Both the position numbers and the translations under genes were made by a program. Positions 27,214 to 34,856 of a DNA stretch of 64,000 bases are shown piece after piece. How positions within the stretch are numbered: the stretch's first letter is position 1; each line of letters begins with the position of its first letter. Below the pieces are notes generated by a model, which was not told the DNA's origin, did no database searches, and saw nothing but the letters and a program-made list of their open reading frames with translations. Where the stretch lies: contig NZ_CP110678.1 of the NCBI RefSeq assembly GCF_026167545.1, forward strand, positions 2,353,501 through 2,417,500, written 5' to 3'. Source of the DNA: Sphingomonas sp. S1-29. Lineage in GTDB: Bacteria; Pseudomonadota; Alphaproteobacteria; Sphingomonadales; Sphingomonadaceae.

Positions 27214-27708
27214 ATGAGTACCCAACCGACCTTTCGCTTCGATCCTGCACGCTTTTTCGAGGCGCGGACCGGCGGCCATGGCGCGGTGGTGGGCATCGGA
27301 TACCAGGCGCATGGCGACGATTGGGCCGAGCTGACGCTGCCCTATGACGAACGGCTGATCGGCGACGTCGCGACCGGGGTGATCGCGTCGGGGCCGATCC
27401 TGACGCTGATGGACATGGCGACCAGCGTCGCGATCTGGCTGAAGCGCGGGCAGTTCGTGCCGCAGGCGACGCTCGACCTGCGGATCGACTATCTGCGGCC
27501 GGCGACGCCGGGGCGGACGGTGATCGGGCGCGGCGAATGCTATCGGCTGACGCGCAGCATCGCGTTCGTGCGCGGGCAGGCGCATGACGGGGACCCCGGT
27601 GATCCGCTGGCGCATGTGGCGGGGACGTTTATGTTTACCGAAGTGGGCATGTCTACCGAGGCGGGCATGTCTACCGGCGTGGGCACGTCCACCGAGGTGG
27701 CGAAGTGA
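27214..27708 (+). CDS. PaaI-type hotdog thioesterase with C-terminal repeat tail
   Basis: This 164-aa hotdog-fold protein has GPILTLMDMATSVAIWLKRG (central helix), ATLDLRIDYLRPATPGRTVI and RSIAFVRGQAHDGDPGDPLA, typical of acyl-CoA thioesterases acting on medium-chain or aromatic CoA esters. ATG at 27214 follows GGGG. The C-terminus ends in four direct 18-base units encoding MFTEVG-MSTEAG-MSTGVG-TSTEVA, which extend the protein beyond the domain. GTGA overlap couples it to a second thioesterase gene. Confidence 0.88.
   Translation: MSTQPTFRFDPARFFEARTGGHGAVVGIGYQAHGDDWAELTLPYDERLIGDVATGVIASGPILTLMDMATSVAIWLKRGQFVPQATLDLRIDYLRPATPGRTVIGRGECYRLTRSIAFVRGQAHDGDPGDPLAHVAGTFMFTEVGMSTEAGMSTGVGTSTEVAK
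27631..27702 (+). repeat. Four tandem 18-bp coding repeats
   Basis: Four direct units of 18 bases, ATG(T/C)(T/C)TACCGNNGNGGGC-like, encode the six-residue period of the thioesterase tail. Confidence 0.85.
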
Positions 27709-28082
27709 CGCTGCCGCCTTATGCGCAATTGCTGGGGATCGTCGCCGAGCGCGATGCCGGCGCGCCGACCGAATTGGTGATGCCCTTTACCCCCGAGGTG
27801 CTCGGGCGGCCGGGGTTCGTCCATGGCGGGGCGCTGGGCGGATTGCTCGAAATGGCGGCGATCGTCGCGCTGACCGAGGCGCTGGGCGAGGATGCCGCGC
27901 GGGTGAAGCCGATCAATGTGACGGTCGATTTCATGCGCGGCGGGCGCGAGAAGCCGACGCGCGCGGCGGGCACGGTCACGCGGCTGGGGACGCGGATCGC
28001 CAATGTCGAGGCGGTGGCGTGGCAGGATTCGCGCGACAAGCCGATCGCCGCGGCGCGGATGCTGTACCTGCTGGTGCGGTAG
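27705..28082 (+). CDS. Second PaaI-family thioesterase
   Basis: The 125-aa hotdog-fold protein shows PGFVHGGALGGLLEMAAIVA (HGG signature of the thioesterase superfamily), VKPINVTVDFMRGGREKPTR and AARMLYLLVR at the end. The start is the GTG of a GTGA overlap with the previous thioesterase, so the two are co-translated and could form a hetero-oligomer or simply act in parallel. The following 93 bases hold two half copies of the family A palindrome. Confidence 0.9.
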   Translation: MTLPPYAQLLGIVAERDAGAPTELVMPFTPEVLGRPGFVHGGALGGLLEMAAIVALTEALGEDAARVKPINVTVDFMRGGREKPTRAAGTVTRLGTRIANVEAVAWQDSRDKPIAAARMLYLLVR

Positions 28083-28092
28083 CGCCGGGCGC

Positions 28093-28171
28093 GGTTTCTC
28101 GACGTCGCTCGAAACGAACGGGTGAGGCGGGGGCGGGCGCGGGTTTCTCGACTCCGCTCGAAACGAACGGT
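28093..28171. repeat. Two half copies of family A palindrome
   Basis: Direct, not inverted, half copies (GGTTTCTCGACGTCGCTCGA at 28093 and GGTTTCTCGACTCCGCTCGA at 28142) lie between convergent thioesterase and HxlR genes. Confidence 0.8.
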
Positions 28172-28177
28172 GGGCGT

Positions 28178-28858
28178 TCAGCCTGCCTTGGGCGGCAAAG
28201 TGAAGCAGCCGACAAATGCTTCGGCGAGGGCGCGATCGCCGGTGAGGGTGAGCGCGCCTGTGGCTTCGGCATCGGCGATCGGGCGCGCGCCATAGACGAT
28301 CCCGGCGAGCGTCATGGGATCGGTGGTGAAGACCGCGGCGGCGCGCGCGGGATCGTCGCGGACGATCGGGATCGCCTGGGGGGTCACGTCGGCGACGAAG
28401 CGGTCGGGGCCGAAGGCGAAGCCGATACGGCCGGTGAAGCCGCCGCCATACATCGTCCGGAACGACAGCATGATCGAGGCGGCCGATAGCGGCAGCGTGG
28501 GATCGTGATCGGGCGAGCGCGCCGCCCAGCGGCCGAGCTCCTGGATCGCGCGCTCGGCCTCATAGCCCCAGGGGGTGAGGCCATAGACCTGCGCGTTGGC
28601 GGGCGGCGGGAGCTGTTCGCGCTGGACGATCCGCGCGGCGACCAGGCCGGTCAATCGCTGGGTGAGGATGTTGGCGCTGATCCCGGGCAGCCCCGCGCGC
28701 AGCTCGCTGAAGCGACGCGGGCCGAACATCAGTTCGCGCACGATGAGCAGCGACCAGCGTTCGCCGACCAGTTCGAGCGCGAGCGCGGTGCCGCAGGCGT
28801 CGTCATACCAGCGCTTCGTCGCGATTTCGGGGCTGTTGGTAACTTTAGATAACTTCAT
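28178..28858 (-). CDS. HxlR-family transcriptional regulator with C-terminal domain
   Basis: The 226-aa protein has an HxlR winged helix near the N-terminus (LELVGERWSLLIVRELMFGP, RRFSELRAGLPGISANILTQ, RLTGLVAARIVQREQLPPPA, YGLTPWGYEAE) and a longer C-terminal domain with SCP2-like text (FGPDRFVADVTPQAIPIVRD). HxlR proteins respond to aldehydes or other electrophiles. It is divergent from a small putative exported peptide gene and a DUF1428 gene, which it may control. Confidence 0.9.
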   Translation of the reverse strand: MKLSKVTNSPEIATKRWYDDACGTALALELVGERWSLLIVRELMFGPRRFSELRAGLPGISANILTQRLTGLVAARIVQREQLPPPANAQVYGLTPWGYEAERAIQELGRWAARSPDHDPTLPLSAASIMLSFRTMYGGGFTGRIGFAFGPDRFVADVTPQAIPIVRDDPARAAAVFTTDPMTLAGIVYGARPIADAEATGALTLTGDRALAEAFVGCFTLPPKAG

Positions 28859-28915
28859 GGTTGCTTTTCATAACCGCTGCGGGCATGCAACGCAAATCAT
28901 CCCGGGAGGTTGCCG

Positions 28916-29020
28916 ATGTTGCACCGTCGTCCGATCGCGCTTGGCGCATTGTCGTTCCTGACCACGATCCTGGCGATCCTTTCGTGCAGCCTGTCGGCGG
29001 GCACCGGGCCCTTTGCCTGA
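28916..29020 (+). CDS. Putative 34-aa hydrophobic peptide
   Basis: ATG at 28916 follows a strong GGGAGG (28903-28908) and opens a 34-residue frame starting MLHRRPIALGALSFLTTILA and ending in SAGTGPFA before TGA. It has a signal- or membrane-like hydrophobic stretch with one Cys. It lies between the divergent HxlR regulator and the DUF1428 gene. The good ribosome-binding site supports translation, but no family is recognisable and it could be a leader or chance frame. Confidence 0.4.
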   Translation: MLHRRPIALGALSFLTTILAILSCSLSAGTGPFA

Positions 29021-29063
29021 CACCCTCAAGTCACCTGACATCACAAGAGAGAGGAGCGACGTC

Positions 29064-29420
29064 ATGAGCTATATCCAGGGTTTCCTGATCCCGGTGCCGA
29101 TCGACAAGAAGGACGCCTATGTCGCGATGGCGGCCAAGGCCTGTCCGCTGTTCATCGAATATGGCGCGACCGAATTGGTCGAGGCGTGGGGGGTCGACAT
29201 TCCCGACGGCAAGGTGACCGACTTCAAGATGGCGGTGAAGGCCGAGCCCGGCGAGACGGTGGTGTTTTCGTGGATCGTCTGGCCCGACAAGGCGACCTGC
29301 GACGCCGCGGGGCAGAAGATGATGGAAGACGAGCGGATGAAGCCCGATGGCGAGATGCCGTTCGACGGGATGCGGATGATGTGGGGCGGGTTCGAGCCGG
29401 TATTCACCCACGGTCGCTGA
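29064..29420 (+). CDS. DUF1428 family protein
   Basis: The 118-aa protein starts MSYIQGFLIPVPIDKKDAYV and has FIEYGATELVEAWGVDIPDG, VFSWIVWPDKATCDAAGQKM and PFDGMRMMWGGFEPVF, matching the DUF1428 (ferredoxin-like dimeric barrel) family whose function is unknown. AGGAG precedes ATG 29064 at a good distance, so the longer upstream frame is unlikely. It may be controlled by the adjacent HxlR regulator. Confidence 0.93.
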   Translation: MSYIQGFLIPVPIDKKDAYVAMAAKACPLFIEYGATELVEAWGVDIPDGKVTDFKMAVKAEPGETVVFSWIVWPDKATCDAAGQKMMEDERMKPDGEMPFDGMRMMWGGFEPVFTHGR

Positions 29421-29511
29421 GGCCGCGCGGGCGCTATCGCGGGGGCCGGAATCGCCTATAGGGGGCGGTGACGACGTGCCGTCCTTCGCGGCATGATCCC
29501 TGGGTTCCGCG

Positions 29512-30318
29512 ATGCGTTCGACGACCGATCCTTCCCTGGCGACGCGGTGGCGCGAGGCGCTGCGCCGGCGCGGGCCGCCGTTGCTGCTGGCGCTGGCGGC
29601 CGAGGCGCTGCTGGTGCTGCTGTTCCTGGCGCTGGCGCCGCGCTTCGCGCCCGAGCTGGTGCCGACATCGTCGCTGACGACCTTCGACGTGGCCGACGGG
29701 ACCGAGGACGCGCCGACCGCGGTCGAAAGCGAGGATAGCGACGAGGCGAGCGCTGGCGAGGTGGCGAGCGTGCAGCCGCCCGAGCCGGTGGTGCCGCGCG
29801 ATGAGCCGCCGCCGACCCCGCCCGCGCCGCCGCCCGAGGTGAAATTGCCCTCGAACGTGATCTGGCTGACGCGCGAGCAATATACCAGCAGCGCGCTGCC
29901 CAAGGGCGAGAAGCGCGTGGCCGAGGCGCCGGCGGGGACGCCGTCGCTGACCGCCGGCGGGGGTGGCGGCGCGCGACCGGGCGACAGCGCGCTGGCCGAG
30001 GGGAGCGGTCCTAATGGCGAGCCGCTCTATGCCGCCGAATGGCATACCCGGCCGACCAACGCGCAATTGTCGACCTACATGCCCGAGCGGCAGCAGGAGG
30101 GCTGGGGGCTGATCGCGTGCCGGACCGCGCCGGGCTATCGCGTCGAGGATTGCCGCGAGCTCGCCGATTCGCCGCGCGGATCGCGACTGGCGGGCGCGGT
30201 GCGGCAGGCGGCGTGGCAGTTTCGCGTGCGACCGCCCAGGGTAGGCGGGCGCGAGATGGTCGGGGCGTGGGTGAGCATCCGCATCGATTATACCGTGCGC
30301 GGAGCGCGTGGGGGCTGA
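29512..30318 (+). CDS. TonB-like membrane-anchored protein
   Basis: The 268-aa protein has a single N-terminal membrane segment (PPLLLALAAEALLVLLFLAL), a Pro/Glu-rich periplasm-spanning region (QPPEPVVPRDEPPPTPPAPP) and a C-terminal domain (YAAEWHTRPTNAQLSTYMPE, ... VSIRIDYTV). This resembles TonB-type energy transducers, but no ExbB/ExbD genes are adjacent and the C-terminal match is weak by eye. ATG at 29512 is the first start with the membrane segment. Confidence 0.72.
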   Translation: MRSTTDPSLATRWREALRRRGPPLLLALAAEALLVLLFLALAPRFAPELVPTSSLTTFDVADGTEDAPTAVESEDSDEASAGEVASVQPPEPVVPRDEPPPTPPAPPPEVKLPSNVIWLTREQYTSSALPKGEKRVAEAPAGTPSLTAGGGGGARPGDSALAEGSGPNGEPLYAAEWHTRPTNAQLSTYMPERQQEGWGLIACRTAPGYRVEDCRELADSPRGSRLAGAVRQAAWQFRVRPPRVGGREMVGAWVSIRIDYTVRGARGG

Positions 30319-30427
30319 GCGGGGCGGCTTCAACCCGGCGCGGATAAGCAATGCTTGGCGGGAAGATAGGCGAGTTTGCTGGATACTTTGGCGGCTGCGG
30401 CGTTGTAGCGGGCAAAAGGAGTTACCC

Positions 30428-31432
30428 ATGCGAGCAATGACGGTACGCGCCCCGGCGGGGTTGGAGAATCTGAAGCTGGAGGATCGCGCCGATCCGGGGC
30501 AGCCGGGACCGGGCGAGATCCGGGTGGCGGTGCAGGGGAGTTCGCTGAACTTCCACGACCTGGGCGTGGTGCTGGGGCGGATGCCGAGCGATGACGGGCG
30601 CATCCCGCTGGCCGATGGCGCGGGCGTGGTCGAGGCGGTGGGCGAGGGCGTGCACGAGTTCGCGGTCGGCGACCATGTGGTGTCGTGCTTCTTCCCCGAC
30701 TGGCAGGACGGGACGCCGACGATCGGCGATTTCAGCCGGACGCCGGGCGACGGGATCGACGGTTTCGCGCAGGATGTCGTGGTGCTGCCCGCGACCGCCT
30801 TCACCCAAAGCCCTCGCGGCTATGACGCGGTCGAGGCGGCGACGATCACGACGGCGGGGCTGACCGCCTGGCGCGCTTTGGTGGTCGACGGCAAGCTGAA
30901 GGCGGGCGATACCGTGCTGCTGCTCGGCACCGGCGGGGTCTCGATCTGGGCGCTGCAGATCGCCAAGGCGATGGGCGCGCGGGTGGCGATCACCTCGTCG
31001 TCGGACGAGAAGCTCGAACGCGCCAAGGCGCTGGGCGCCGATTTCACGCTGAACTATCGCGAGCAGGCCGATTGGGGTGCGCAGGTGGCCGAATGGAGCG
31101 GCGGCGGGGTCGATCATGTCGTCGAGGTCGGCGGGCCGGGCACGCTGGCGCAGTCGATCGCGGCGGTGCGCGTCGGCGGGCATATCTCGCTGATCGGGGT
31201 GCTGACCGGCGGCGCGGGCGAGGTGCCGACCGCGGCGCTCATGTCGAAGCAGGCGCGGCTGCAGGGGCTGATCGTCGGCAGCCGGCGCGAGCAGCAGGAC
31301 TTCGTCCGCGCGCTCGAGGCGACGGGGATCAAGCCGGTGATCGACCGCCGTTTCGGCATCGAGCAGCTGGGCGATGCCTTCGCCTATGAGATGAGCGCGG
31401 GGCATTTCGGCAAGATCGGGGTCGCCTGGTAG
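30428..31432 (+). CDS. Zinc-less alcohol dehydrogenase/quinone oxidoreductase (MDR superfamily)
   Basis: The 334-aa MDR enzyme has a GroES-like N-terminal domain (FHDLGVVLGRMPSDDGRIPL, GAGVVEAVGEGVHEFAVGDH) and a Rossmann domain with LLLGTGGVSIWALQIAKAMG and ITSSSDEKLERAKALGA. The structural-zinc Cys cluster is absent, as in quinone oxidoreductases. It would reduce or oxidise alcohols, aldehydes or quinones with NAD(P)H. AAAAGGAG precedes ATG 30428. It is followed by an aldo/keto reductase on the same strand, a likely co-transcribed redox pair. Confidence 0.91.
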   Translation: MRAMTVRAPAGLENLKLEDRADPGQPGPGEIRVAVQGSSLNFHDLGVVLGRMPSDDGRIPLADGAGVVEAVGEGVHEFAVGDHVVSCFFPDWQDGTPTIGDFSRTPGDGIDGFAQDVVVLPATAFTQSPRGYDAVEAATITTAGLTAWRALVVDGKLKAGDTVLLLGTGGVSIWALQIAKAMGARVAITSSSDEKLERAKALGADFTLNYREQADWGAQVAEWSGGGVDHVVEVGGPGTLAQSIAAVRVGGHISLIGVLTGGAGEVPTAALMSKQARLQGLIVGSRREQQDFVRALEATGIKPVIDRRFGIEQLGDAFAYEMSAGHFGKIGVAW

Positions 31433-31481
31433 GCCACCCGCGCCACCTCCCCCCGACCAATGCATAGCGAGGAACGATAGC

Positions 31482-32495
31482 ATGGCGATCAAGGACATCC
31501 TGCCGGGCAAGCTCGGCTTCGGCGCGGCGCCGCTCGGCAACATGTTCCGCGACATCCCCGAGGACGAGGCGCTGGCGACGGTGCAGGCGGCGTGGGACGA
31601 CGGCATCCGCTATTTCGACAACGCGCCCTTCTATGGTGCCGGCCTTGCCGAAATTCGGATGGGCGAGGCGCTGGCGGGCAAGCCGCGCGGCGAATACGTC
31701 ATCAGCACCAAGGTGGGGCGCGTCATCCTCGACGAGGTCGAAGACGTCAGCGCGCGCGACCAGGGCGAGAAGGGCGGGCTGTTCGAACATGGCCGCGCCA
31801 ACCGGGTGGTGAACGACTATTTGGCAGACGCCACGCTGCGATCGATCGAGGACAGCCTGAAGCGGCTCAAGACCGACCATATCGACATCGCCTGGGTCCA
31901 CGACGTGGCGCAGGATTTCTATGGCGACCAATGGATCGGCAAGTTCGAGGAGGCGCGCACCGGCGCGTTCCGCGCGCTCGACCGGCTGCGCGACGAAGGC
32001 GTCATCAAGGGCTGGGGCCTGGGGGTGAACCGCGTCGAGGCGATCGAATTGCTGCTGGGGCTCGACGAACCGCGCCCCGACGGGTTCCTGCTGGCGGGGC
32101 GCTATACGCTGCTCGACCATGACAAGGCGCTCGAGCGGCTGATGCCGATGGTCGCCGAGCGTGGCCTGGGGATCGTCGTCGGCGGACCGTATAGCTCGGG
32201 CGCGCTGGTGGGCGGGCCGAACTTCGAATATGCGCCTGCCTCGCCCGCGATCCTGGCGAAGGTGGCGGCGATCAAGGCGATCGCCGACCGGCATGGCGCG
32301 AGCATGAAGGCGCTGGGGATCCAGTTCGCGCTCGCCAATCCGGCGGTGGCGGCGGTGATCCCGGGGGCGAGCCGGCCGAGCCGGATCGCCGAGGATCGCG
32401 CGGCGCTCGATGAGACGGTGCCGGGCGACGTGTGGGCCGAGTTGCGCGCGCAAGGCTTCGTGAACCCGGCGGCGCCGTTGCCCGGCGGGGTGTGA
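31482..32495 (+). CDS. Aldo/keto reductase
   Basis: The 337-aa TIM-barrel oxidoreductase has GFGAAPLGNMFRDIPEDEAL, the D/Y catalytic area FDNAPFYGAGLAEIRMGEAL, LKRLKTDHIDIAWVHDV and GIVVGGPYSSGALVGGPNFE near the end. These match the subfamily containing L-fucose and pyridoxal-type dehydrogenases; the substrate is unknown. It lies 49 bases after the MDR dehydrogenase on the same strand. Confidence 0.93.
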   Translation: MAIKDILPGKLGFGAAPLGNMFRDIPEDEALATVQAAWDDGIRYFDNAPFYGAGLAEIRMGEALAGKPRGEYVISTKVGRVILDEVEDVSARDQGEKGGLFEHGRANRVVNDYLADATLRSIEDSLKRLKTDHIDIAWVHDVAQDFYGDQWIGKFEEARTGAFRALDRLRDEGVIKGWGLGVNRVEAIELLLGLDEPRPDGFLLAGRYTLLDHDKALERLMPMVAERGLGIVVGGPYSSGALVGGPNFEYAPASPAILAKVAAIKAIADRHGASMKALGIQFALANPAVAAVIPGASRPSRIAEDRAALDETVPGDVWAELRAQGFVNPAAPLPGGV

Positions 32496-32502
32496 GCGCG
32501 GC

Positions 32503-32910
32503 TTAGGCTGGCGGGGCCTTGGGATCGGTGCCGAAGCGGTTGTCGGCCTTGCGGCCGGGGAGCGCCATGACGATGATCTGCGCGAGCGCCGCCAGCGTGT
32601 CGATCATCGGGATCGCGCCCGCGACGAAGAAGGCGAGTAGCCACCAGCCGCTGAGGCCCAGGTCATGCAGCCGGCGGACCGTGACCGCGATCAGCGGGAC
32701 GATCAGCGGCAGCAGCGCGAAGCCTGCCCAGACGGTGAAGCGCGTCTGCATTTCGCGCTCCGAGGCGAAGCTGCCCGCGGTCGCGATCATCGCCAGCCCA
32801 GCGGCGGCGACTACAGCCATGACCAGCAGCACGAACATCCAATATTCGCGGCGGCGCGAGCGACCCTTGAAATCGGCGTAGCGCCGCAGCGGCAACAGCA
32901 TCCAATGCAT
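32503..32910 (-). CDS. DUF805 membrane protein
   Basis: The 135-aa inner-membrane protein starts MHWMLLPLRRYADFKGRSRR, the DUF805 hallmark (aromatic-rich start then FKGRSRRREYW). Several membrane segments follow (VMAVVAAAGLAMIATAG, FALLPLIVPLIAVTVRRLHD, LSGWWLLAFFVAGAIPM). The function of this family is unknown. The upstream frame beyond 32910 is not used. It is convergent with the aldo/keto reductase gene. Confidence 0.92.
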   Translation of the reverse strand: MHWMLLPLRRYADFKGRSRRREYWMFVLLVMAVVAAAGLAMIATAGSFASEREMQTRFTVWAGFALLPLIVPLIAVTVRRLHDLGLSGWWLLAFFVAGAIPMIDTLAALAQIIVMALPGRKADNRFGTDPKAPPA

Positions 32911-33006
32911 TGGGGTTCCTCGAGATTTGTGGATGCAGCGATAGGGTGGGGGTGGGGCGAGGCGCAAGCATTGCGGTTGCTGCCGGCCGGGGACGGGAGG
33001 TTCCCC

Positions 33007-33200
33007 GTCACCCCGGATTTGGTCCGGGGTCTGCGGTGCGGCGGCTACTGCCGCCGAAGATCGGGCGCGCTCGCTGCGTCTGGGAACCGGACAGAGGCGG
33101 AGAACCCCTTCTTGGAACGATCTTGCGGTGGGGTTCGATCTTCCACCACTGCTGGTAGCACGCTTCGGCCCGGTGGACCCCGGACCAAGTCCGGGGTGAC
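33007..33200. mobile_element. Miniature derivative of the GIY-YIG element, copy 1
   Basis: A 194-base unit begins GTCACCCCGGATTTGGTCCG and ends GGACCAAGTCCGGGGTGAC, so the ends are inverted repeats. The interior keeps sequence matching the start and the end of the nuclease gene at 33541, but lacks its middle. It cannot encode a nuclease. Confidence 0.75.
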
Positions 33201-33249
33201 GATTTGCGAGTTGCGGGTCGGGGGAACACGCACGTCGGCAATACTTCCC

Positions 33250-33441
33250 ATCACCCCTGACTTGTTCCGGGGTCTGCGGCGCGGCAAATATTGCCGCCGA
33301 TGATCGAGCGCGAACCCTGCGTCTAGGAACCGGACAGAGGCGGAGAACCCGGCGTGGAACGATCTTGCGGTGGGGTTCGGTCTTCCACCACTACCGGTAG
33401 CACGCTTCGGCCCGGTGGACCCCGGACCAAGTCCGGGTGAC
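33250..33441. mobile_element. Miniature derivative of the GIY-YIG element, copy 2
   Basis: A 192-base unit has the same inverted-repeat ends. It aligns with copy 3 over GCAAATATTGCCGCCGATGA up to CCCTGCGTCTA, then jumps to GGAACC...GAGGCGGAGAACCC. The junction removes about 210 bases, the nuclease core. Confidence 0.78.
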
Positions 33442-33490
33442 GATTTAGGGGTTGCGGGTCGGGGGAACACGCAGGTCAGCAATACTTCCC

Positions 33491-33892
33491 GTCACCCCGG
33501 ACTTGTTCCGGGGTCCGCGGTGCGGCAAATATTGCCGCCGATGATCGAGCGCGCGCCCTGCGTCTATATCCTGTCGAACCGCTACAACGGCGCGATCTAT
33601 GTCGGTGTCACGTCGAACCTGATCGGCCGGATGATCCAGCATCGCGAGGGCCGCTTCGACGGCCATACCAAGCAATACGGCATCGTGCGGCTCGTCTATT
33701 TCGAAACCGCCGAGACGATGGCAGCGGCGATCCACCGCGAGAAGCAGCTCAAGCGCTGGCGACGCGAGTGGAAACGGAACCTGATCGAGGCGGAGAACCC
33801 CGCGTGGAACGATCTCGCGGTGGGGTTCGGGCTTTCGCCACTAGCGGCAGCACGCGGTGGCTCGGTGGACCCCGGACCAAGTCCGGGGTGAC
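33491..33892 (+). mobile_element. Full-length GIY-YIG element bounded by inverted repeats
   Basis: A 402-base unit starts GTCACCCCGGACTTGTTCCG and ends CCGGACCAAGTCCGGGGTGA C. The inverted-repeat ends flank a GIY-YIG gene that begins 50 bases inside and whose stop codon is supplied by the right-hand repeat. Nearby copies 1, 2 and 4 look like deletion derivatives. No target duplication is evident. Confidence 0.75.
33541..33891 (+). CDS. Small GIY-YIG endonuclease
   Basis: The 116-aa product has the YhbQ-type GIY-YIG pattern: VYILSNRYNGAIYVGVTSNL at residues 8-27 (the YIL and YVG pair), Arg 30, the VYFE segment near residue 53, and IHREKQLKRWRREWKRNLIE followed by ENPAW near residue 85. The family nicks DNA; many members are of unknown biological role. 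The last 10 or so residues (SVDPGPSPG) are encoded by the flanking repeat. No good Shine-Dalgarno precedes ATG 33541. Confidence 0.88.
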   Translation: MIERAPCVYILSNRYNGAIYVGVTSNLIGRMIQHREGRFDGHTKQYGIVRLVYFETAETMAAAIHREKQLKRWRREWKRNLIEAENPAWNDLAVGFGLSPLAAARGGSVDPGPSPG

Positions 33893-33934
33893 GAGTTCCG
33901 AAGCGGCAAGGTGCGCCCAATTGTGGACGCAGCG

Positions 33935-34276
33935 TTAGGCCTTTTTGGCCAGGGGCAAGACCGCTGCCCTTAGTCCCAGTATCGCTGCTTGGTCGGCGGA
34001 CCAAAACGAAGTGAAATTGAGCGTGGTCTCGAACCAAATCGAAATAGGCACCGTCGCCCATTTCATATCGCCCTCGATACAGTCCTCGCCCATTTGCCAC
34101 GCGGGCAGTTTCAAGCATGTGTCAGGATACTTCGCCGCAACGGCCTCGATAAGTTGGCGGTGCACTTCCGCCGCACACCTTGGGCTTCCCCAAAGGCTGA
34201 ACGTCCAACCCGCAGGACCGCAGTTGCCGAATTGCGGCGATGGCGCGACCTCATCAATCTGGGCAAAATCAGGCAT
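33935..34276 (-). CDS. Hypothetical protein between GIY-YIG elements
   Basis: I do not recognise this 113-aa product. It begins MPDFAQIDEVAPSPQFGNCG and contains GWTFSLWGSPRCAAEVHRQL, LIEAVAAKYPDTCLKLPAWQ and ATVPISIWFETTLNFTSFWS. Composition and codon pattern look like a real cytoplasmic protein rather than repeat text. ATG at 34276 is chosen because further upstream the frame runs into element copy 4. The original gene may have been shortened by that insertion. Confidence 0.6.
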   Translation of the reverse strand: MPDFAQIDEVAPSPQFGNCGPAGWTFSLWGSPRCAAEVHRQLIEAVAAKYPDTCLKLPAWQMGEDCIEGDMKWATVPISIWFETTLNFTSFWSADQAAILGLRAAVLPLAKKA

Positions 34277-34331
34277 ATCGCATCGATAGCAAGGATTCCG
34301 CTTCCGCCCCAGATGCGGCCGGCATTTCCTC

Positions 34332-34546
34332 GTCCCCCGGACTTGTTCCGGGGTCTGCCGTGCCACAGATAATGCCGCAGATGAACGAGCGCCCCCCCTT
34401 GCGTCGACAACCTGTAGACCCGCTATGACCGCACGCCATATTCGGGCGTGATCGGCGTGGAATGACCTTCCCGTCGGGTTCGGTCCTCCGCCCATATCCG
34501 TAGCAGATGGCGGCTCGGTGGACCCCGGAACAAGTCCGGGGTGACG
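34332..34546. mobile_element. Decayed GIY-YIG element, copy 4
   Basis: The ends GTCCCCCGGACTTGTTCCGG and CCCGGAACAAGTCCGGGGTG are inverted repeats as in the other copies. The interior starts CCGCAGATGAACGAGCGCCC, then aligns (with stops and substitutions) to the nuclease 5' third before jumping to its 3' end. The deletion end differs from copies 1 and 2. Confidence 0.68.
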
Positions 34547-34667
34547 ATCTGGGAACGTCCGCTTCCCCCACTCCCGGTCGTTTGGACGTGGTACAGTTAG
34601 CGGTCGTTCGGTCGGGTGCCGCGATACGGCAGCGTTGGGGGGCTGGGCGGCCGTGGCTTCAGGCCTC

Positions 34668-34707
34668 CACCCACCCCCGACCCCTCCCTTTCAGGGAGGG
34701 GGGATGC
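34668..34707. repeat. Palindromic repeat, family D
   Basis: CACCCCCGACCCCTCCCTTT followed by CAGGGAGGGGG forms a short hairpin. Similar units lie at 43737-43848, 44708-44742 and 45668-45706 at GTA gene junctions. Confidence 0.7.
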
Positions 34708-34753
34708 CGGACCGTATTCGCCGGCTTGTGATAACCAAATAGGCAAATTGCGC

Positions 34754-34784
34754 TTGACAGCGTCACGCTGTTCTGGCACATAAC
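34754..34784 (+). promoter_or_regulatory. Candidate promoter upstream of the GTA cluster
   Basis: TTGACA (34754-34759) is followed 18 bases later by ACATAA (34778-34783), a sigma-70-like arrangement 73 bases before the TerS-like gene. The local AT content is higher than around it. This is a sequence match only. Confidence 0.35.
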
Positions 34785-34856
34785 AGGAACGCTGAAGAAT
34801 TGCGAGTCGGGCCGGGGCAGGGATGCTTTCCGGCCCTTTTCATTTTGGGCGGGGGG

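Noticed and set aside
32940..33540. Protein-coding genes between the DUF805 and GIY-YIG genes
   Set aside because: Frames here consist of repeat-end text such as TPDLVRG; the region is better explained as miniature elements.
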